This document shows, piece after piece, positions 42,438 through 50,485 of a DNA stretch of 50,485 bases. The notes under the pieces are model-generated. The model saw only the letters and a program-made list of their open reading frames with translations. It was not told the origin of the DNA and made no database searches. Source of the DNA: Thermoplasmata archaeon (GTDB lineage: Archaea; Thermoplasmatota; Thermoplasmata; Lutacidiplasmatales; UBA184). The stretch covers positions 1 to 50,485 of the forward strand of contig JAKIVU010000008.1 of the NCBI GenBank assembly GCA_022750375.1, in the 5' to 3' direction. Each line of letters opens with the position of its first letter. Positions within the stretch are counted from its first letter, which is position 1. The translations under genes were made by a program, and so were the position numbers.

Positions 42438-42971
42438 TTAGTCGATCGTTCGAAAACGGTAGAAGACACGTCCGTCGCCGAGGTCGTACGGCTCCACCCG
42501 GACCGAGTCACCGACGTGGAGCTCGGGCCAGGGTCGGCCCTCGATGCGGCCGAACAGACGGAGCGGGACCCCATTCAGGTCGACGAGCCCGACCGAGAAC
42601 GGCACGTCGGCCTCCATGCCCATCGGTGCGCCGCCGAGCACCGCACTGAACGCATAGATCCGACCACGTTCGGGGAGGTCCTTCCACTCGAGCTCCTCGG
42701 AGTGGCATTTGGGGCAGGCGACCCGAGGGGGCCAGTGCCACTCGTCGTCCTTCGGACACCGAGTGGTGGAGAGCCGCCCCTCGCGAAGGCGGTCGTAGAA
42801 TCGGGAGAGCCGGGTCTGGTCGGGGCCTTCGAGCGGGAAGAAATCCAGAAGGAACGGGCGCTTCTCGCGCGGCCGCTCTGTCGGGGGCACCGCCCGAGGG
42901 ACAGACCGTGTCTCCGTGTCCGACGAGGCGGGCGTCGGTGCGATCCGCCGCGATTTCGCCCCCGCGCTCAC
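42438..42971 (-). CDS. DUF35 (OB-fold, zinc-ribbon) acyl-CoA-associated protein
   Basis: The product is 177 residues from GTG 42971, overlapping the thiolase stop (GTGA). The track's 583-residue ORF joins this with thiolase shadow and is not a fusion. After a disordered 60-residue N-terminus come PFLLDFFPLEG and a zinc-ribbon segment RCPKDDEWHWPPRVACPKC: three Cys only, the second Cys of the first knuckle being absent, followed by the OB fold (RGRIYAFSAVLGG, VPFSVGLVDL, VRVEPYDLGDGRVFYRFR). In archaea DUF35 proteins hold thiolase and HMG-CoA synthase together; no HMG-CoA synthase gene is seen here. Confidence 0.85.
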   Translation of the reverse strand: MSAGAKSRRIAPTPASSDTETRSVPRAVPPTERPREKRPFLLDFFPLEGPDQTRLSRFYDRLREGRLSTTRCPKDDEWHWPPRVACPKCHSEELEWKDLPERGRIYAFSAVLGGAPMGMEADVPFSVGLVDLNGVPLRLFGRIEGRPWPELHVGDSVRVEPYDLGDGRVFYRFRTID

Positions 42972-44152
42972 GATGCTCCACCCCCATGGTAGACCATGAC
43001 GGAGTGAACGTTCGCGCTGCCGGAGAGGTTGTGGACCAGCGCCCACTCCGGGTCCGGAACCTGGCGGGCCACCGGCACCTGCTTCGCGAACTGCTGGTAG
43101 ACCTCGACCGCCTGCGCGATACCGGTGGCGCCGAGCGGATGCCCGCAGCCGAGAAGGCCGCCCCTCGGGTTGACCACGAGGTCGCCGCCCAGGTCGCCTC
43201 GCCCGTCCGCGGCAAACGCTCCACCCTCGCCGGGAGAACACAGTCCCAACGCCTCGTACTCCACGATCTCCGAGATCGTGAAGCAGTCGTGGATCTCCGC
43301 GAAATCGATGTCGCCGATCGCGACCTTGGCGCCCCGCAGTGCCTCGCGCGCCGCGTGGGTCATCCCGGTCCACTTCGTGAGGGACCCGGCGTTCGCGAGG
43401 TTGTGGAAATCCGAGTACTGTCCGGTGCCCCGGACCCACGCCGGGGTCTCCGTGTACTTCCGGACGAACTTGTCGGCCACCAGAAGGACCGCCGCCGCGC
43501 CGTCGGTCATTGAAGAGCAGTCGCCGAGGCGAAGCGGGGGCGCAACGACCGGCAAACCGAGCAGTTTCTCCTTCGAGAACTTCTTCGCGTAGAACTGAGC
43601 GTGAGGGTTCGAGTTCGCGAACCGATGATTCTTCTCGGAGACCGCCGCGAGCTGCTCTTCGGTGGTGCCGTACTCCATCATGTGCCGCTGCGCCACCATC
43701 GCGAAGAACGGCGGGGCGGTCGCACCGTGCGGGCCGTCCCAGGGTCGGTCCATCACGCACCCCATCGCGGAGTTCGCCTCCGCCATCGAGGGCAGATTCA
43801 TCTTCTCCACTCCGACCGCCACGGCGATATCTGAAAGTCCCGCAGCGATCGCGGCGTACGCGGAACGTATGGCGCTCTGGCCCGACGCACAGGCCAGTTC
43901 CGTGCGCTGAATGACTCGGTGCGGTTGCAGTCCCATCTGCTCGGCCGCGAGCGGCGCCACGTGCGACTGGAACGCGAACCGTTCGGGCTCGGCCGCGCCG
44001 ACGAAGAGCGAGTCCACGTCCTCCGCACGCAGCGTGGGGATCGCACGGAATAGCGCGGCCCCGACCTCCTGGGCCATCTCGGCCCAGGTCGTCGGACGTA
44101 CGCCAAAAGCGGTGGTGACCCCGCCGACCAACGCCACCGGTCGTCCGGTCAT
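42968..44152 (-). CDS. Thiolase (SCP2/acetyl-CoA acetyltransferase-like)
   Basis: A 394-residue protein. The acyl-accepting Cys is in ELACASGQSAI (near residue 88); HDCFTISE (near 288) and LLGCGHPLGATG (near 340) supply the His and Cys of the second half. This is the archaeal thiolase type that pairs with DUF35, and the overlap of the two genes (GTGA) confirms the pairing here. It could condense two acetyl-CoA (toward mevalonate) or cleave longer 3-ketoacyl-CoA. Its start overlaps the leuB stop by 4 bases, so it is the fifth gene of the leu-like operon. Confidence 0.92.
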   Translation of the reverse strand: MTGRPVALVGGVTTAFGVRPTTWAEMAQEVGAALFRAIPTLRAEDVDSLFVGAAEPERFAFQSHVAPLAAEQMGLQPHRVIQRTELACASGQSAIRSAYAAIAAGLSDIAVAVGVEKMNLPSMAEANSAMGCVMDRPWDGPHGATAPPFFAMVAQRHMMEYGTTEEQLAAVSEKNHRFANSNPHAQFYAKKFSKEKLLGLPVVAPPLRLGDCSSMTDGAAAVLLVADKFVRKYTETPAWVRGTGQYSDFHNLANAGSLTKWTGMTHAAREALRGAKVAIGDIDFAEIHDCFTISEIVEYEALGLCSPGEGGAFAADGRGDLGGDLVVNPRGGLLGCGHPLGATGIAQAVEVYQQFAKQVPVARQVPDPEWALVHNLSGSANVHSVMVYHGGGAS

Positions 44153-45282
44153 CTCGGCTCCGCCCGCAGGGTCGCGGCGAGCAGGTCACCCGCGCCGCTG
44201 GTGGTGACCGTGCCTCCCTGGTCGTACGTTCGCCCTTGTCCTTCCCGCAGCGCGGTCGCGATCGCCCGTTCCAACCGGTCGGCCGGGGTGAGGAGTCGTG
44301 CGTCGTGGTGTCGGTCTCCCAGCCAGCGGAGGAGCTGCTCGACCGCGAAGAACGTCGCGAAGGGATTCACCTGGTTCTTCCCGGCGTATTTCGGCGCACT
44401 ACCGTGCACCGGCTCGAACATCGCATGCTCGGCCCCGATGTTGCCACCGGAGGCGAACCCCATCCCCCCCTGCAGGACGGAGGCGAGGTCGGTGATGATG
44501 TCCCCCATCATGTTCGTGGCGACCACGACGTTGTACCGCTCCGGATTCCGCACGAGCCATTGAGTGAAGGCATCCACGTAGGCGTAGTCGCGCTCGACCT
44601 CGGGGTACTCTGCCCCCACGCGGTCGAACGTCTCACGGAAGAATCGGCACCCTTCCATGACGTTCGCTTTGTCGACGCAGGTGACCCGGCGGACCCCGTC
44701 CTCCGGCGCGCCTCGAGGTCGGGCGCGGGCGAGTTCGAAGGCGTAACGCACCACCCGCTCGGCGCCTTTCCGGGTGATCACCCGGGTGTCGATGGCGAGC
44801 TCGGTGTCCCCGGCGCGCCGGAGCCGGCCCCGAATGGGGGTGTATAGGTCTTCGGTGTTCTCGCGCACGATCACCATGTCGACGTTCTTCGGGGTCCACA
44901 CCTCGCGATACTCTCCGCTGATGCGATGCTTCACCCCCGGGTAGAGCCGGCACGGCCGAACGTTCGCGAACAGGTCGAGGGATTCCCGCAATCCGAGCAC
45001 GAGGGCCCGTCCAGCGATGTCACCGTTCGCGAGGGTCGCTCCCGGCCAGCCGACGGCCCCGAGAAGGACGGCGTCCGCGCGATGCGCGGCGGCTTCTCCC
45101 TCGGGGTCCCACTCCCGACCGGTCTTCAGGAAGTACTGTCCTCCGCCGGAATACTCCGTCGCCCGCCACGGAGCCGCGCCTCCCTCGGCGAGGACGTTGA
45201 GGATCTTCACTCCCTCCCGGATCACTTCCGGGCCGGTCCCGTCACCGGGGAAGATGGCGAGCTCGTACCCGGCGTCCCTCAT
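44149..45282 (-). CDS. leuB: 3-isopropylmalate dehydrogenase family (beta-decarboxylating)
   Basis: A 377-residue protein. Start IFPGDGTGPEVIREG and NAD-site GSAPKYAGKNQVNP-like FEPVHGSAPKYAGKNQVNPF are family marks; substrate-binding region RESLDLFANVRPCRLYPG (near residue 97), VRENTEDLYTPIRG (near 138) and metal ligands in DAFTQWLVRNP and NMMGDIITDLAS. It oxidatively decarboxylates a 2-alkylmalate. Location in an operon with synthase and isomerase genes supports leucine synthesis; a lysine/2-oxosuberate or D-malate role cannot be excluded from sequence. Overlaps leuD by 4 bases. Confidence 0.88.
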   Translation of the reverse strand: MRDAGYELAIFPGDGTGPEVIREGVKILNVLAEGGAAPWRATEYSGGGQYFLKTGREWDPEGEAAAHRADAVLLGAVGWPGATLANGDIAGRALVLGLRESLDLFANVRPCRLYPGVKHRISGEYREVWTPKNVDMVIVRENTEDLYTPIRGRLRRAGDTELAIDTRVITRKGAERVVRYAFELARARPRGAPEDGVRRVTCVDKANVMEGCRFFRETFDRVGAEYPEVERDYAYVDAFTQWLVRNPERYNVVVATNMMGDIITDLASVLQGGMGFASGGNIGAEHAMFEPVHGSAPKYAGKNQVNPFATFFAVEQLLRWLGDRHHDARLLTPADRLERAIATALREGQGRTYDQGGTVTTSGAGDLLAATLRAEPR

Positions 45283-45806
45283 GGCGGCGCCGCGGCGGCC
45301 GCCTTTCGCGCGGCGAGCTCGGTCCGGACCTTCTCCACAAGCCCGCCTGCGTCGAGCAGGCCGAGTAAGTGGGGAGGCAATGGGGGGAACGTTACCGTCG
45401 CGCCGGTCCGAACGTTCGTGATGCGACCGGCGCGCATTTCGATGCGCGCGGTGTCGCCCTGCTCAAAAATCGCCCGGACCCCGCGCGCTTCCACCGTGGG
45501 GAGACCGAGGTTGATCGCATTCCGGAAGAAGATCCGTGCGAACGAATCGGCGACCACCGCGCCCACCCCGATCGCCTTCATCGCCTGCGGCGCGTGTTCC
45601 CGGCTCGAGCCCGAGCCGAAGTTCTCGTCCGCGACGAGGATGTCCCCGGGGCGCGCCGCCTGGGCGAACTCCGGGAGCGCGATCTCGAAGACATGCTTCT
45701 TCAGCTCCTCCGGATCGATGATCGTAAGGTATTTTCCGGAGATGATGCCGTCCGTGTCCACGTCGCGGCCCAGGGTCCACACTCGACCCTCGATGACGTC
45801 CTTCAC
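45279..45806 (-). CDS. leuD: 3-isopropylmalate dehydratase small subunit family
   Basis: A 175-residue protein, the standard archaeal LeuD length. Swivel-domain marks: DVDTDGIISGKYLTIIDPEELKKH (near residue 15-38) and the ENFGSGSSREHAPQA motif (near 60). The YLTII loop is the part that sets substrate choice in this family (leucine type versus homoaconitase type) and is not one I can assign. It starts 12 bases after the leuC stop. Confidence 0.92.
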   Translation of the reverse strand: MKDVIEGRVWTLGRDVDTDGIISGKYLTIIDPEELKKHVFEIALPEFAQAARPGDILVADENFGSGSSREHAPQAMKAIGVGAVVADSFARIFFRNAINLGLPTVEARGVRAIFEQGDTARIEMRAGRITNVRTGATVTFPPLPPHLLGLLDAGGLVEKVRTELAARKAAAAAPP

Positions 45807-45818
45807 GCCGCCCCCCGC

Positions 45819-47102
45819 CTACAGGTACTCCCGGTGGTCGGCGACCTCACCGCGGATCGCCGCGGCAACGGTCGCCGCCGGCGACATCAGGTAGATGCGA
45901 GCCTCTTTGGCGCCCATTCGGCCCGGGAAGTTCCGGTTGGACGACGACGCGCAGACCTCGTCCGGCGCGAGGATCCCCATGTTGCCTCCGAAGCACGCGG
46001 AGCAGCTGGAGTTCGTGAAGACGGCGCCCGCGTCCGTGAACGTCTGGATGATCCCTTCTTTGAGACATTGGTCATAGATCTTCGTCGACGCGGGAGAGAC
46101 GATGAACCGGACCCCCTTCGCGACCTGGCGGCCCTTCATCAGGGCCGCCCCCTCCCGCAGGTCCTCGATCCGGGCGTTCGTGCAGGAGCCGAGGAACACC
46201 TGATCGACCTTGATGTGCTCGCGGACGACGTCCGGGAGCGGACGCACGTTGTCCGGGGAGTACGGGCACGCGACCATCGGAGGCATCCCGTCGAGGTCGA
46301 TCTCGACCACTCGCTCGTACTGTGCGTCGGCGTCGGGGGTGAGCGGATGCATCGCGTGCTTCGCGATCGGGGCGAGATAGTCGAACGTCTTCTGGTCGGG
46401 GGCGACCATCCCGCACTTCGCACCCATCTCCGTCGTCATATTGCAGATCGTGAACCGCTCGGGCATCGAGAGGGCTTCGATGGCCGGACCGGAGTACTCG
46501 ACCGACTTGTACGTCGCACCGGTCGTCTTGATCTCACCGAGAATGCGGAGGACGAGGTCCTTCGCCGTGACGCCGCGCCCCATCGTTCCGTGTACCTTTA
46601 CCTGGATCGTCGGCGGGACCTTGAGCCAGAGCTGCCCCAACGCGAGGACGGCGGCCATCTCGGTGGGACCGATGCCGGTCGCAACCGCTCCCATCGCACC
46701 GAGCATGTTCGTGTGGGAATCGGTGCCGACCGCCAGGTCGCCGGGGACGACCCATCCGTTCTCGGCGAGGATCTGGTGACAGATGCCGTGCCGGCCGACG
46801 TCGTAAAAGTGCGGTAGCTGCGTCTCGGCCGCGAACTTTCGAAGGATCCGGTGCAACACCGCGGCCCCTTCCGTGGAGGCGGGTACCCAATGGTCGATGG
46901 CGATGACCACGCGCTCGGGGTCCCAGACCTTCTCCGCGCCCATCTGATGGAACGGGCCGACGGTCTGCGCGCCCTGCTCGTGCATCATCGCGAGATCGAC
47001 ATTGCCCTCGATGATCTCGCCCGGTACGACGCGTTCCGCTCCCGAGGCGCGAGCGAGGACCTTCTCGGCCAGCGTCATACCGTGGCCGTTCGACGCGGTC
47101 AT
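45819..47102 (-). CDS. leuC: 3-isopropylmalate dehydratase large subunit family
   Basis: A 427-residue aconitase-family protein. Iron-sulfur ligands: GSCTNARIEDL (near residue 303) and SSCSACFGGNMG (near 360). VGTDSHTNMLGAMGAVATGIG near 120 and FVSPASTKI-like sequence complete the pattern. With LeuD it isomerises a 2-alkylmalate through dehydration and hydration. Its start overlaps the end of the leuA-type gene by 4 bases. Confidence 0.93.
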   Translation of the reverse strand: MTASNGHGMTLAEKVLARASGAERVVPGEIIEGNVDLAMMHEQGAQTVGPFHQMGAEKVWDPERVVIAIDHWVPASTEGAAVLHRILRKFAAETQLPHFYDVGRHGICHQILAENGWVVPGDLAVGTDSHTNMLGAMGAVATGIGPTEMAAVLALGQLWLKVPPTIQVKVHGTMGRGVTAKDLVLRILGEIKTTGATYKSVEYSGPAIEALSMPERFTICNMTTEMGAKCGMVAPDQKTFDYLAPIAKHAMHPLTPDADAQYERVVEIDLDGMPPMVACPYSPDNVRPLPDVVREHIKVDQVFLGSCTNARIEDLREGAALMKGRQVAKGVRFIVSPASTKIYDQCLKEGIIQTFTDAGAVFTNSSCSACFGGNMGILAPDEVCASSSNRNFPGRMGAKEARIYLMSPAATVAAAIRGEVADHREYL

Positions 47103-48346
47103 GTCGTCACCGCCGCGATGCCCAGTGCGTCCACCATGGTCCAGAACTCGTCATCGGACAGACCGGGACGCTCGAAAAGGTGTCGGTACTCCCGGAGGAA
47201 GCGCCGCAAGTCATCTTTCGAGCGGGACTCTGTCCCGGTCTTGATCCGGTGCAGCAGCTCCAAAAGGAGCGGGTCGGGTGCGGTGATCCCCCGCTCCTTC
47301 AGCTTCTCGACGACCGCGGCTTTCCCGGTATGCTTTCCCAGGATCATCTGCCGACGCGCCCCCACCGTCTCCGGCTGTAGCGGCTCGTAGGTCAGCGTGT
47401 TCGCGAGGATGCCGTGCGTGTGGATCCCCGCCTCGTGCGAGAACGCGTTGTACCCGACGAGGGCTTTGTTCGGTGCGACCGGGATCCCGGAAAGTTCTTC
47501 GACGAGTCGCGACAGCTCGGTCAATCGTTCGGTCTGAATGCCCGTATGGATACCGTAAAGCGCCTCGAGCTCGACGACGACCTCCTCCAGCGAGGCGTTG
47601 CCGGCGCGTTCGCCGAGGCCGTTGACGCAGACGTGGGGAGCCCGCGCGCCGCATTCGATGGCGGTGAGCGTGTTCGCCGCCGCGAGCCCGAGGTCGTTGT
47701 GACAGTGGACGGAGAGGTCCTTCGGATGCACCCGCCGCTGAAACTCCGTCAGGTACCATCGAAAGGTGAGCGGAGTCATGATCCCGACAGTGTCCGCGAC
47801 CACCAACCGGTCCGCCCCCGCGTCCTGGACTTCCCGGTAAAGTCGTTCGACGAAATCGAACGGGGCGCGCACCGTGTCCTCGGTCACGAACGCGACATGG
47901 AGACCGGCCTCCTTCGCCTGACGGACCGACTTCAGGGAGACCGCTAGAACTTCCTCCTGCGTCATCCGAAGTTTGTACTTCAGATGGACTTGGCTCGCGG
48001 CAACGAAGATCGCGATATGGGTCGCCCCGCTCCGGATCACCGCATCCACATCCGCGGGCACGGTCCGCGCCGCGGCGAGCACTTTTGCTTTCAGGCCCGC
48101 GGACGCGACCAGTCGGACCGCGCGGGCTTCCTCCTCGGAGACTACCGGGATCCCGGCGTTGACCACCGACACCCCAATCTCCGAGAGCAGGGTCGCGACC
48201 CGGAGCTTCTCCTCCGGTGAGAAATGGACCCCGGGGGTCTGCTCCCCGTCCCGGAGAGTTTCGTCCCAGAAGACGATCGACTCGGGGATCCGACGTTGCG
48301 ACGCCGTCTGCGGATGATAGTTCTCGACGAGGCGAGGCTCCGCCAT
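47099..48346 (-). CDS. 2-isopropylmalate/homocitrate synthase family (DRE-TIM)
   Basis: The product is 415 residues from ATG 48346, chosen by a TATA-like box 28 bp upstream; the 800-residue track ORF is an artefact of open frame opposite the KOR gene. Marks: WDETLRDGEQTPGVHF (metal and acetyl-CoA site), SVHCHNDLGLAAANTL, VNGLGERAGNASLEE and NAFSHEAGIHTHGIL. It lacks the C-terminal regulatory domain of leucine-inhibited LeuA (about 500 residues), so feedback control is not expected. The AGIHTHG loop is closer to homocitrate-synthase-like members than to bacterial LeuA (SGIHQDG), so homocitrate or a related condensation is possible. First gene of the six-gene operon. Confidence 0.88.
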   Translation of the reverse strand: MAEPRLVENYHPQTASQRRIPESIVFWDETLRDGEQTPGVHFSPEEKLRVATLLSEIGVSVVNAGIPVVSEEEARAVRLVASAGLKAKVLAAARTVPADVDAVIRSGATHIAIFVAASQVHLKYKLRMTQEEVLAVSLKSVRQAKEAGLHVAFVTEDTVRAPFDFVERLYREVQDAGADRLVVADTVGIMTPLTFRWYLTEFQRRVHPKDLSVHCHNDLGLAAANTLTAIECGARAPHVCVNGLGERAGNASLEEVVVELEALYGIHTGIQTERLTELSRLVEELSGIPVAPNKALVGYNAFSHEAGIHTHGILANTLTYEPLQPETVGARRQMILGKHTGKAAVVEKLKERGITAPDPLLLELLHRIKTGTESRSKDDLRRFLREYRHLFERPGLSDDEFWTMVDALGIAAVTT

Positions 48347-48370
48347 CCCGAGTTCTACGGGTTTCGACCC

Positions 48371-48377
48371 ATTAAGG
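48371..48377 (-). promoter_or_regulatory. TATA-like element of the leu-type operon
   Basis: CCTTAAT on the minus strand, centred 28 bp before ATG 48346: leaderless operon start. Confidence 0.6.
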
Positions 48378-48443
48378 CTTAGCCGCCCGGGACCCCGTTC
48401 TTCGCGACGCGACGACGTTCCGCCGACTCCGGGGGCGTGACTG

Positions 48444-48451
48444 CTTAAATA
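48444..48451 (+). promoter_or_regulatory. TATA box of 2-oxoacid oxidoreductase operon
   Basis: CTTAAATA, about 59 bp before ATG 48506. The expected start near 48473 leaves a 33-base leader with GGTGAAGA as ribosome site. Confidence 0.6.
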
Positions 48452-48453
48452 CG

Positions 48454-48482
48454 GTTCGGTTCTCAAACCGGACACAAGTCCG
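48454..48482. repeat. Inverted repeats near the KOR transcription start
   Basis: GGTT-N4-AACC (48458-48469) is followed at once by CGGAC-ACAA-GTCCG (48469-48482), both between the TATA box and the ATG. They could be an operator pair or an RNA hairpin. Confidence 0.35.
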
Positions 48483-48505
48483 TTGCGACCTGTTTCCGGT
48501 GAAGA

Positions 48506-50299
48506 ATGACCACTCCCGCTGCACGCACCACACCCCTTTCCGGGGAGTCCGGACCGAGCGTCGCTCGACCTCCCACGGAGCTCACTGACCTCAGCGTGAT
48601 GATCGGCGGCCAGGGCGGAGACGGCACGCTCACGGTCTCCGACCTTCTCGGCCGATATTTCCGGAAATGCGGTCTCTACGTCTACACCTCGCGTAACGTC
48701 CTCTCCCGCATCCGGGGGGGCCACGCCGACGCCTCCGTCCGCGCCTCCCGCGACCCGATCGCGGCGATGAAGCCCGAGGTGGATGTGCTGGTCGCGTTCG
48801 ATAACGAAGCCGTGGAGATGGGGCGGACCGAGCTCGCCTCGCACGGCTACGTCATCTACGACTCGACCGCCTTCCACGTGGAACTCCCTAATGCGTCGGG
48901 CTTCCCGTTCGCTACGCTCGTCGGCGGGCCGCTGGGCCAACCGATCTTCAAGAACACGGCGGCCTACGGTGCCCTCTCCGTCCTGCTCGGTTTCGACCCC
49001 GTCAAGACCCGGGAGGTCATCGAAGACCGCTTCAAGCGACGCGGCGGCGAGGCGCTCGAGAAGAACCTCAAGGCGCTCGAGATCGGCCGGAAGGCGGCGC
49101 TCGAGGTGAGCGACATACCGAATCGCTTCTCGGTAGCCGACGGCGATGCCCACGACCAGATCCTGACCACGGGCAACCAGGCCGTCGCACTCGGATTCGT
49201 GGTCGGTGGTGGACGTTTCTTCGCGGGCTATCCGATCACACCGGCGACCGAGGTGATGGAGTACCTTCAGCGATACCTTCCCGCATTCGGAGGGATCGTC
49301 CGGCAGGCCGAGGACGAGCTCGCCGCGGTGAACATGATCATCGGAGCCTCGTACGCCGGGGCTCGCGTGATGACGTCGACGAGTGGGCCGGGACTCTCTC
49401 TGATGACCGAGGGAATCGGACACGCCGGCACCGCGGAGATTCCCATCGTGGTCGCGGACTGCCAACGGGTGGGACCGAGCACCGGCCAGCCGACCCGTCA
49501 CGAGCAGTCGGACCTATCTCACCTCGTCAACCTCGGCCACGGGGAATACCCGCGGTTCGTGATCACCCCTGCGACCCCAGAGGATTGTTTCGAGCTCACG
49601 ATCGACGCGCTGAACCTCGCCGAAAAGTGGCGTCTCCCCGTGATCCTGCTGTTGGACCAGGCGCTCTGTCAGAATACGACCACGAGCGCGCGGTTCGACC
49701 TGGGAGGGGCCCGGGTCGACCGGGGTAAGCGCCTCGGGCCGGCCGATGCGGCGGCGCTCACGGAGTACAAAGCGTACCGATTCACCGACGACGGAGCCAG
49801 CCCCTACGCCCCGCCGGGGACCCCCGGCCTTTGGGCCGAGATCACGGGCAACGAGCACGATGAGTGGGGCCACGTATCGGTCAACACGACCAACCGCGTG
49901 CGGATGATGAAAAAACGGATGGGAAAGATGGTACAGGCCCGGGACGAGCTCCCGCCTTCCCGCTTCTTCGGCGACGCCGATGCGAAGATCGGGCTGATCG
50001 GCTACGGAAGCACCTCGGGACCGATCCGCGAGACACAGGCGATCCTCGCCGCGCGCGGGATCAAGACGCGGTACCTGCAGGCCCGGACGATCTACCCGGT
50101 GCCAGTCCATGAGATCGACCCGTTCTTGAAGGGCGTCGACGTGGCGTACGTCATCGAGCACAACTACACCGGGCAGTACGGCCGCCTGCTGCGCGAGTTC
50201 CTCCCGTGGCACCACGCGAAGCTCCGGTCGATCGTGAAGTACGACGGCTACTCGTTCCGAACCCCGCAGATCATCTCCGAGATCAAGGAGGTCGCCTGA
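48506..50299 (+). CDS. korA: 2-oxoacid:ferredoxin oxidoreductase, fused gamma-alpha subunit
   Basis: A 597-residue protein. The N-terminal part (about 30-200) is the gamma domain (SVMIGGQGGDGTLTVSDLL, NVLSRIRGGHADASV); the alpha part starts near 215 with the signature AGYPITPATEVMEYL (near 240) and TSTSGPGLSLMTEGIG (near 290). This is the two-gene archaeal type that oxidises 2-oxoacids such as 2-oxoglutarate or pyruvate to acyl-CoA with ferredoxin reduction. The C-terminal GNEHDEWGHVSVNTTNR loop is typical of the 2-oxoglutarate/broad 2-oxoacid group. The beta gene follows 1 base after the stop. A 30-residue disordered N-terminus is extra. Confidence 0.93.
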   Translation: MTTPAARTTPLSGESGPSVARPPTELTDLSVMIGGQGGDGTLTVSDLLGRYFRKCGLYVYTSRNVLSRIRGGHADASVRASRDPIAAMKPEVDVLVAFDNEAVEMGRTELASHGYVIYDSTAFHVELPNASGFPFATLVGGPLGQPIFKNTAAYGALSVLLGFDPVKTREVIEDRFKRRGGEALEKNLKALEIGRKAALEVSDIPNRFSVADGDAHDQILTTGNQAVALGFVVGGGRFFAGYPITPATEVMEYLQRYLPAFGGIVRQAEDELAAVNMIIGASYAGARVMTSTSGPGLSLMTEGIGHAGTAEIPIVVADCQRVGPSTGQPTRHEQSDLSHLVNLGHGEYPRFVITPATPEDCFELTIDALNLAEKWRLPVILLLDQALCQNTTTSARFDLGGARVDRGKRLGPADAAALTEYKAYRFTDDGASPYAPPGTPGLWAEITGNEHDEWGHVSVNTTNRVRMMKKRMGKMVQARDELPPSRFFGDADAKIGLIGYGSTSGPIRETQAILAARGIKTRYLQARTIYPVPVHEIDPFLKGVDVAYVIEHNYTGQYGRLLREFLPWHHAKLRSIVKYDGYSFRTPQIISEIKEVA

Positions 50300-50300
50300 G

Positions 50301-50485
50301 ATGGTGCAGTCCGCGAAACCGGTACCCCCGATCTGGTGCCCGGGCTGTGGGGACTTCAGCCTGCTCGCGGCCGTGAAAAAGGCCGCCCTCAACCTCAAGA
50401 TCCCGACCCACGACCTCGTGCTCGTCGGGGGGATCGGCTGCTCGGGGTCGATCCACAACTTCCTCGAGGTCAACGGGATCCACGC
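50301..50485 (+). CDS. korB: 2-oxoacid:ferredoxin oxidoreductase beta subunit (3' partial)
   Basis: Only 61 residues from ATG 50301 are in the window. They show the thiamine-diphosphate subunit: IWCPGCGDFSLLAAVKKA (cluster/TPP region, residues 12-29) and GGIGCSGSIHNFL near 46. It completes the two-subunit enzyme with the preceding gamma-alpha chain. The gene runs off the end of the window. Confidence 0.93.
   Translation, partial: MVQSAKPVPPIWCPGCGDFSLLAAVKKAALNLKIPTHDLVLVGGIGCSGSIHNFLEVNGIH

Noticed and set aside
42438-44189. One 583-aa ORF suggesting a fusion with DUF35
   Set aside because: The first two thirds are the shadow of the thiolase in another frame; the DUF35 gene starts at GTG 42971 overlapping the thiolase stop.
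47099-49501. 800-aa ORF suggesting an N-terminally extended synthase
   Set aside because: The extra part is antisense to the KOR gene, and a TATA-like box 28 bp before ATG 48346 marks the real start.

Overview
The window is archaeal. It encodes topoisomerase VI A and B, an AglB/STT3 oligosaccharyltransferase, a geranylgeranyl-reductase-family flavoprotein, elongation factor 1-beta paired with its small zinc-ribbon partner, ribosomal protein eL41, and a tRNA-His with an intron that fits the archaeal splicing-endonuclease (BHB) signal. DNA is strongly GC-rich and densely packed, with many ATGA/GTGA overlaps. Many genes have an AT-rich TATA-like element (CTTAAA/CTTAAG/TTATA type) about 27-29 bp before the start codon, which implies leaderless transcripts. 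A high-GC, respiring lineage of Thermoplasmatota would fit, but that is inference from gene content, not proven.

Layout. 1-5896: membrane arm of a complex I-like NADH/F420H2 dehydrogenase (nuoJ partial, K, L, M, N), followed with almost no gap by a geranylgeranyl-reductase-like flavoprotein and a trans-polyprenyl diphosphate synthase (5901-8056), probably for lipid or quinone side chains. 8119-10196: small membrane protein, nitrilase-family amidohydrolase, methyltransferase. 10323-13440: top6B-top6A. 13516-17340: aquaporin, eL41 microgene and several membrane proteins. 17484-19725: sucC-sucD-small zinc protein operon (leftward). 19928-23144: ZIP-like transporter, coaBC, HAD hydrolase, intron-containing tRNA-His. 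23225-29169: methyltransferase, small membrane and secreted proteins, zinc-finger microprotein, esterase, thioredoxin-like protein, 2,4-dienoyl-CoA-reductase-like SDR. 29191-33384: alpha/beta hydrolase, small Cys/His protein plus aldo-keto reductase, HEAT-repeat protein, ferredoxin. 33422-34878: DUF457-type membrane protein, EF-1 beta, zinc ribbon. 34887-42307: a 2200-residue AglB-like oligosaccharyltransferase with an enormous extracellular tail, overlapping a sequon-rich membrane-anchored protein. 42438-48346: leftward operon of leuA-type synthase, leuC, leuD, leuB, thiolase, DUF35. 48506-end: 2-oxoacid:ferredoxin oxidoreductase alpha (gamma-alpha fusion) and the start of beta.

How it works together: the gene set describes an aerobic or otherwise respiring heterotroph: 2-oxoacid oxidation to ferredoxin, succinyl-CoA ligase, complex I-like proton pumping to a prenylated quinone, leucine-type chain elongation, CoA synthesis, and a heavily N-glycosylated cell surface. 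The most unusual items are the tRNA-His T-loop intron with a bulge-helix-bulge fold and the giant-tailed AglB. No intergenic stretch exceeds about 300 bases, and no CRISPR array, insertion sequence or prophage was seen.
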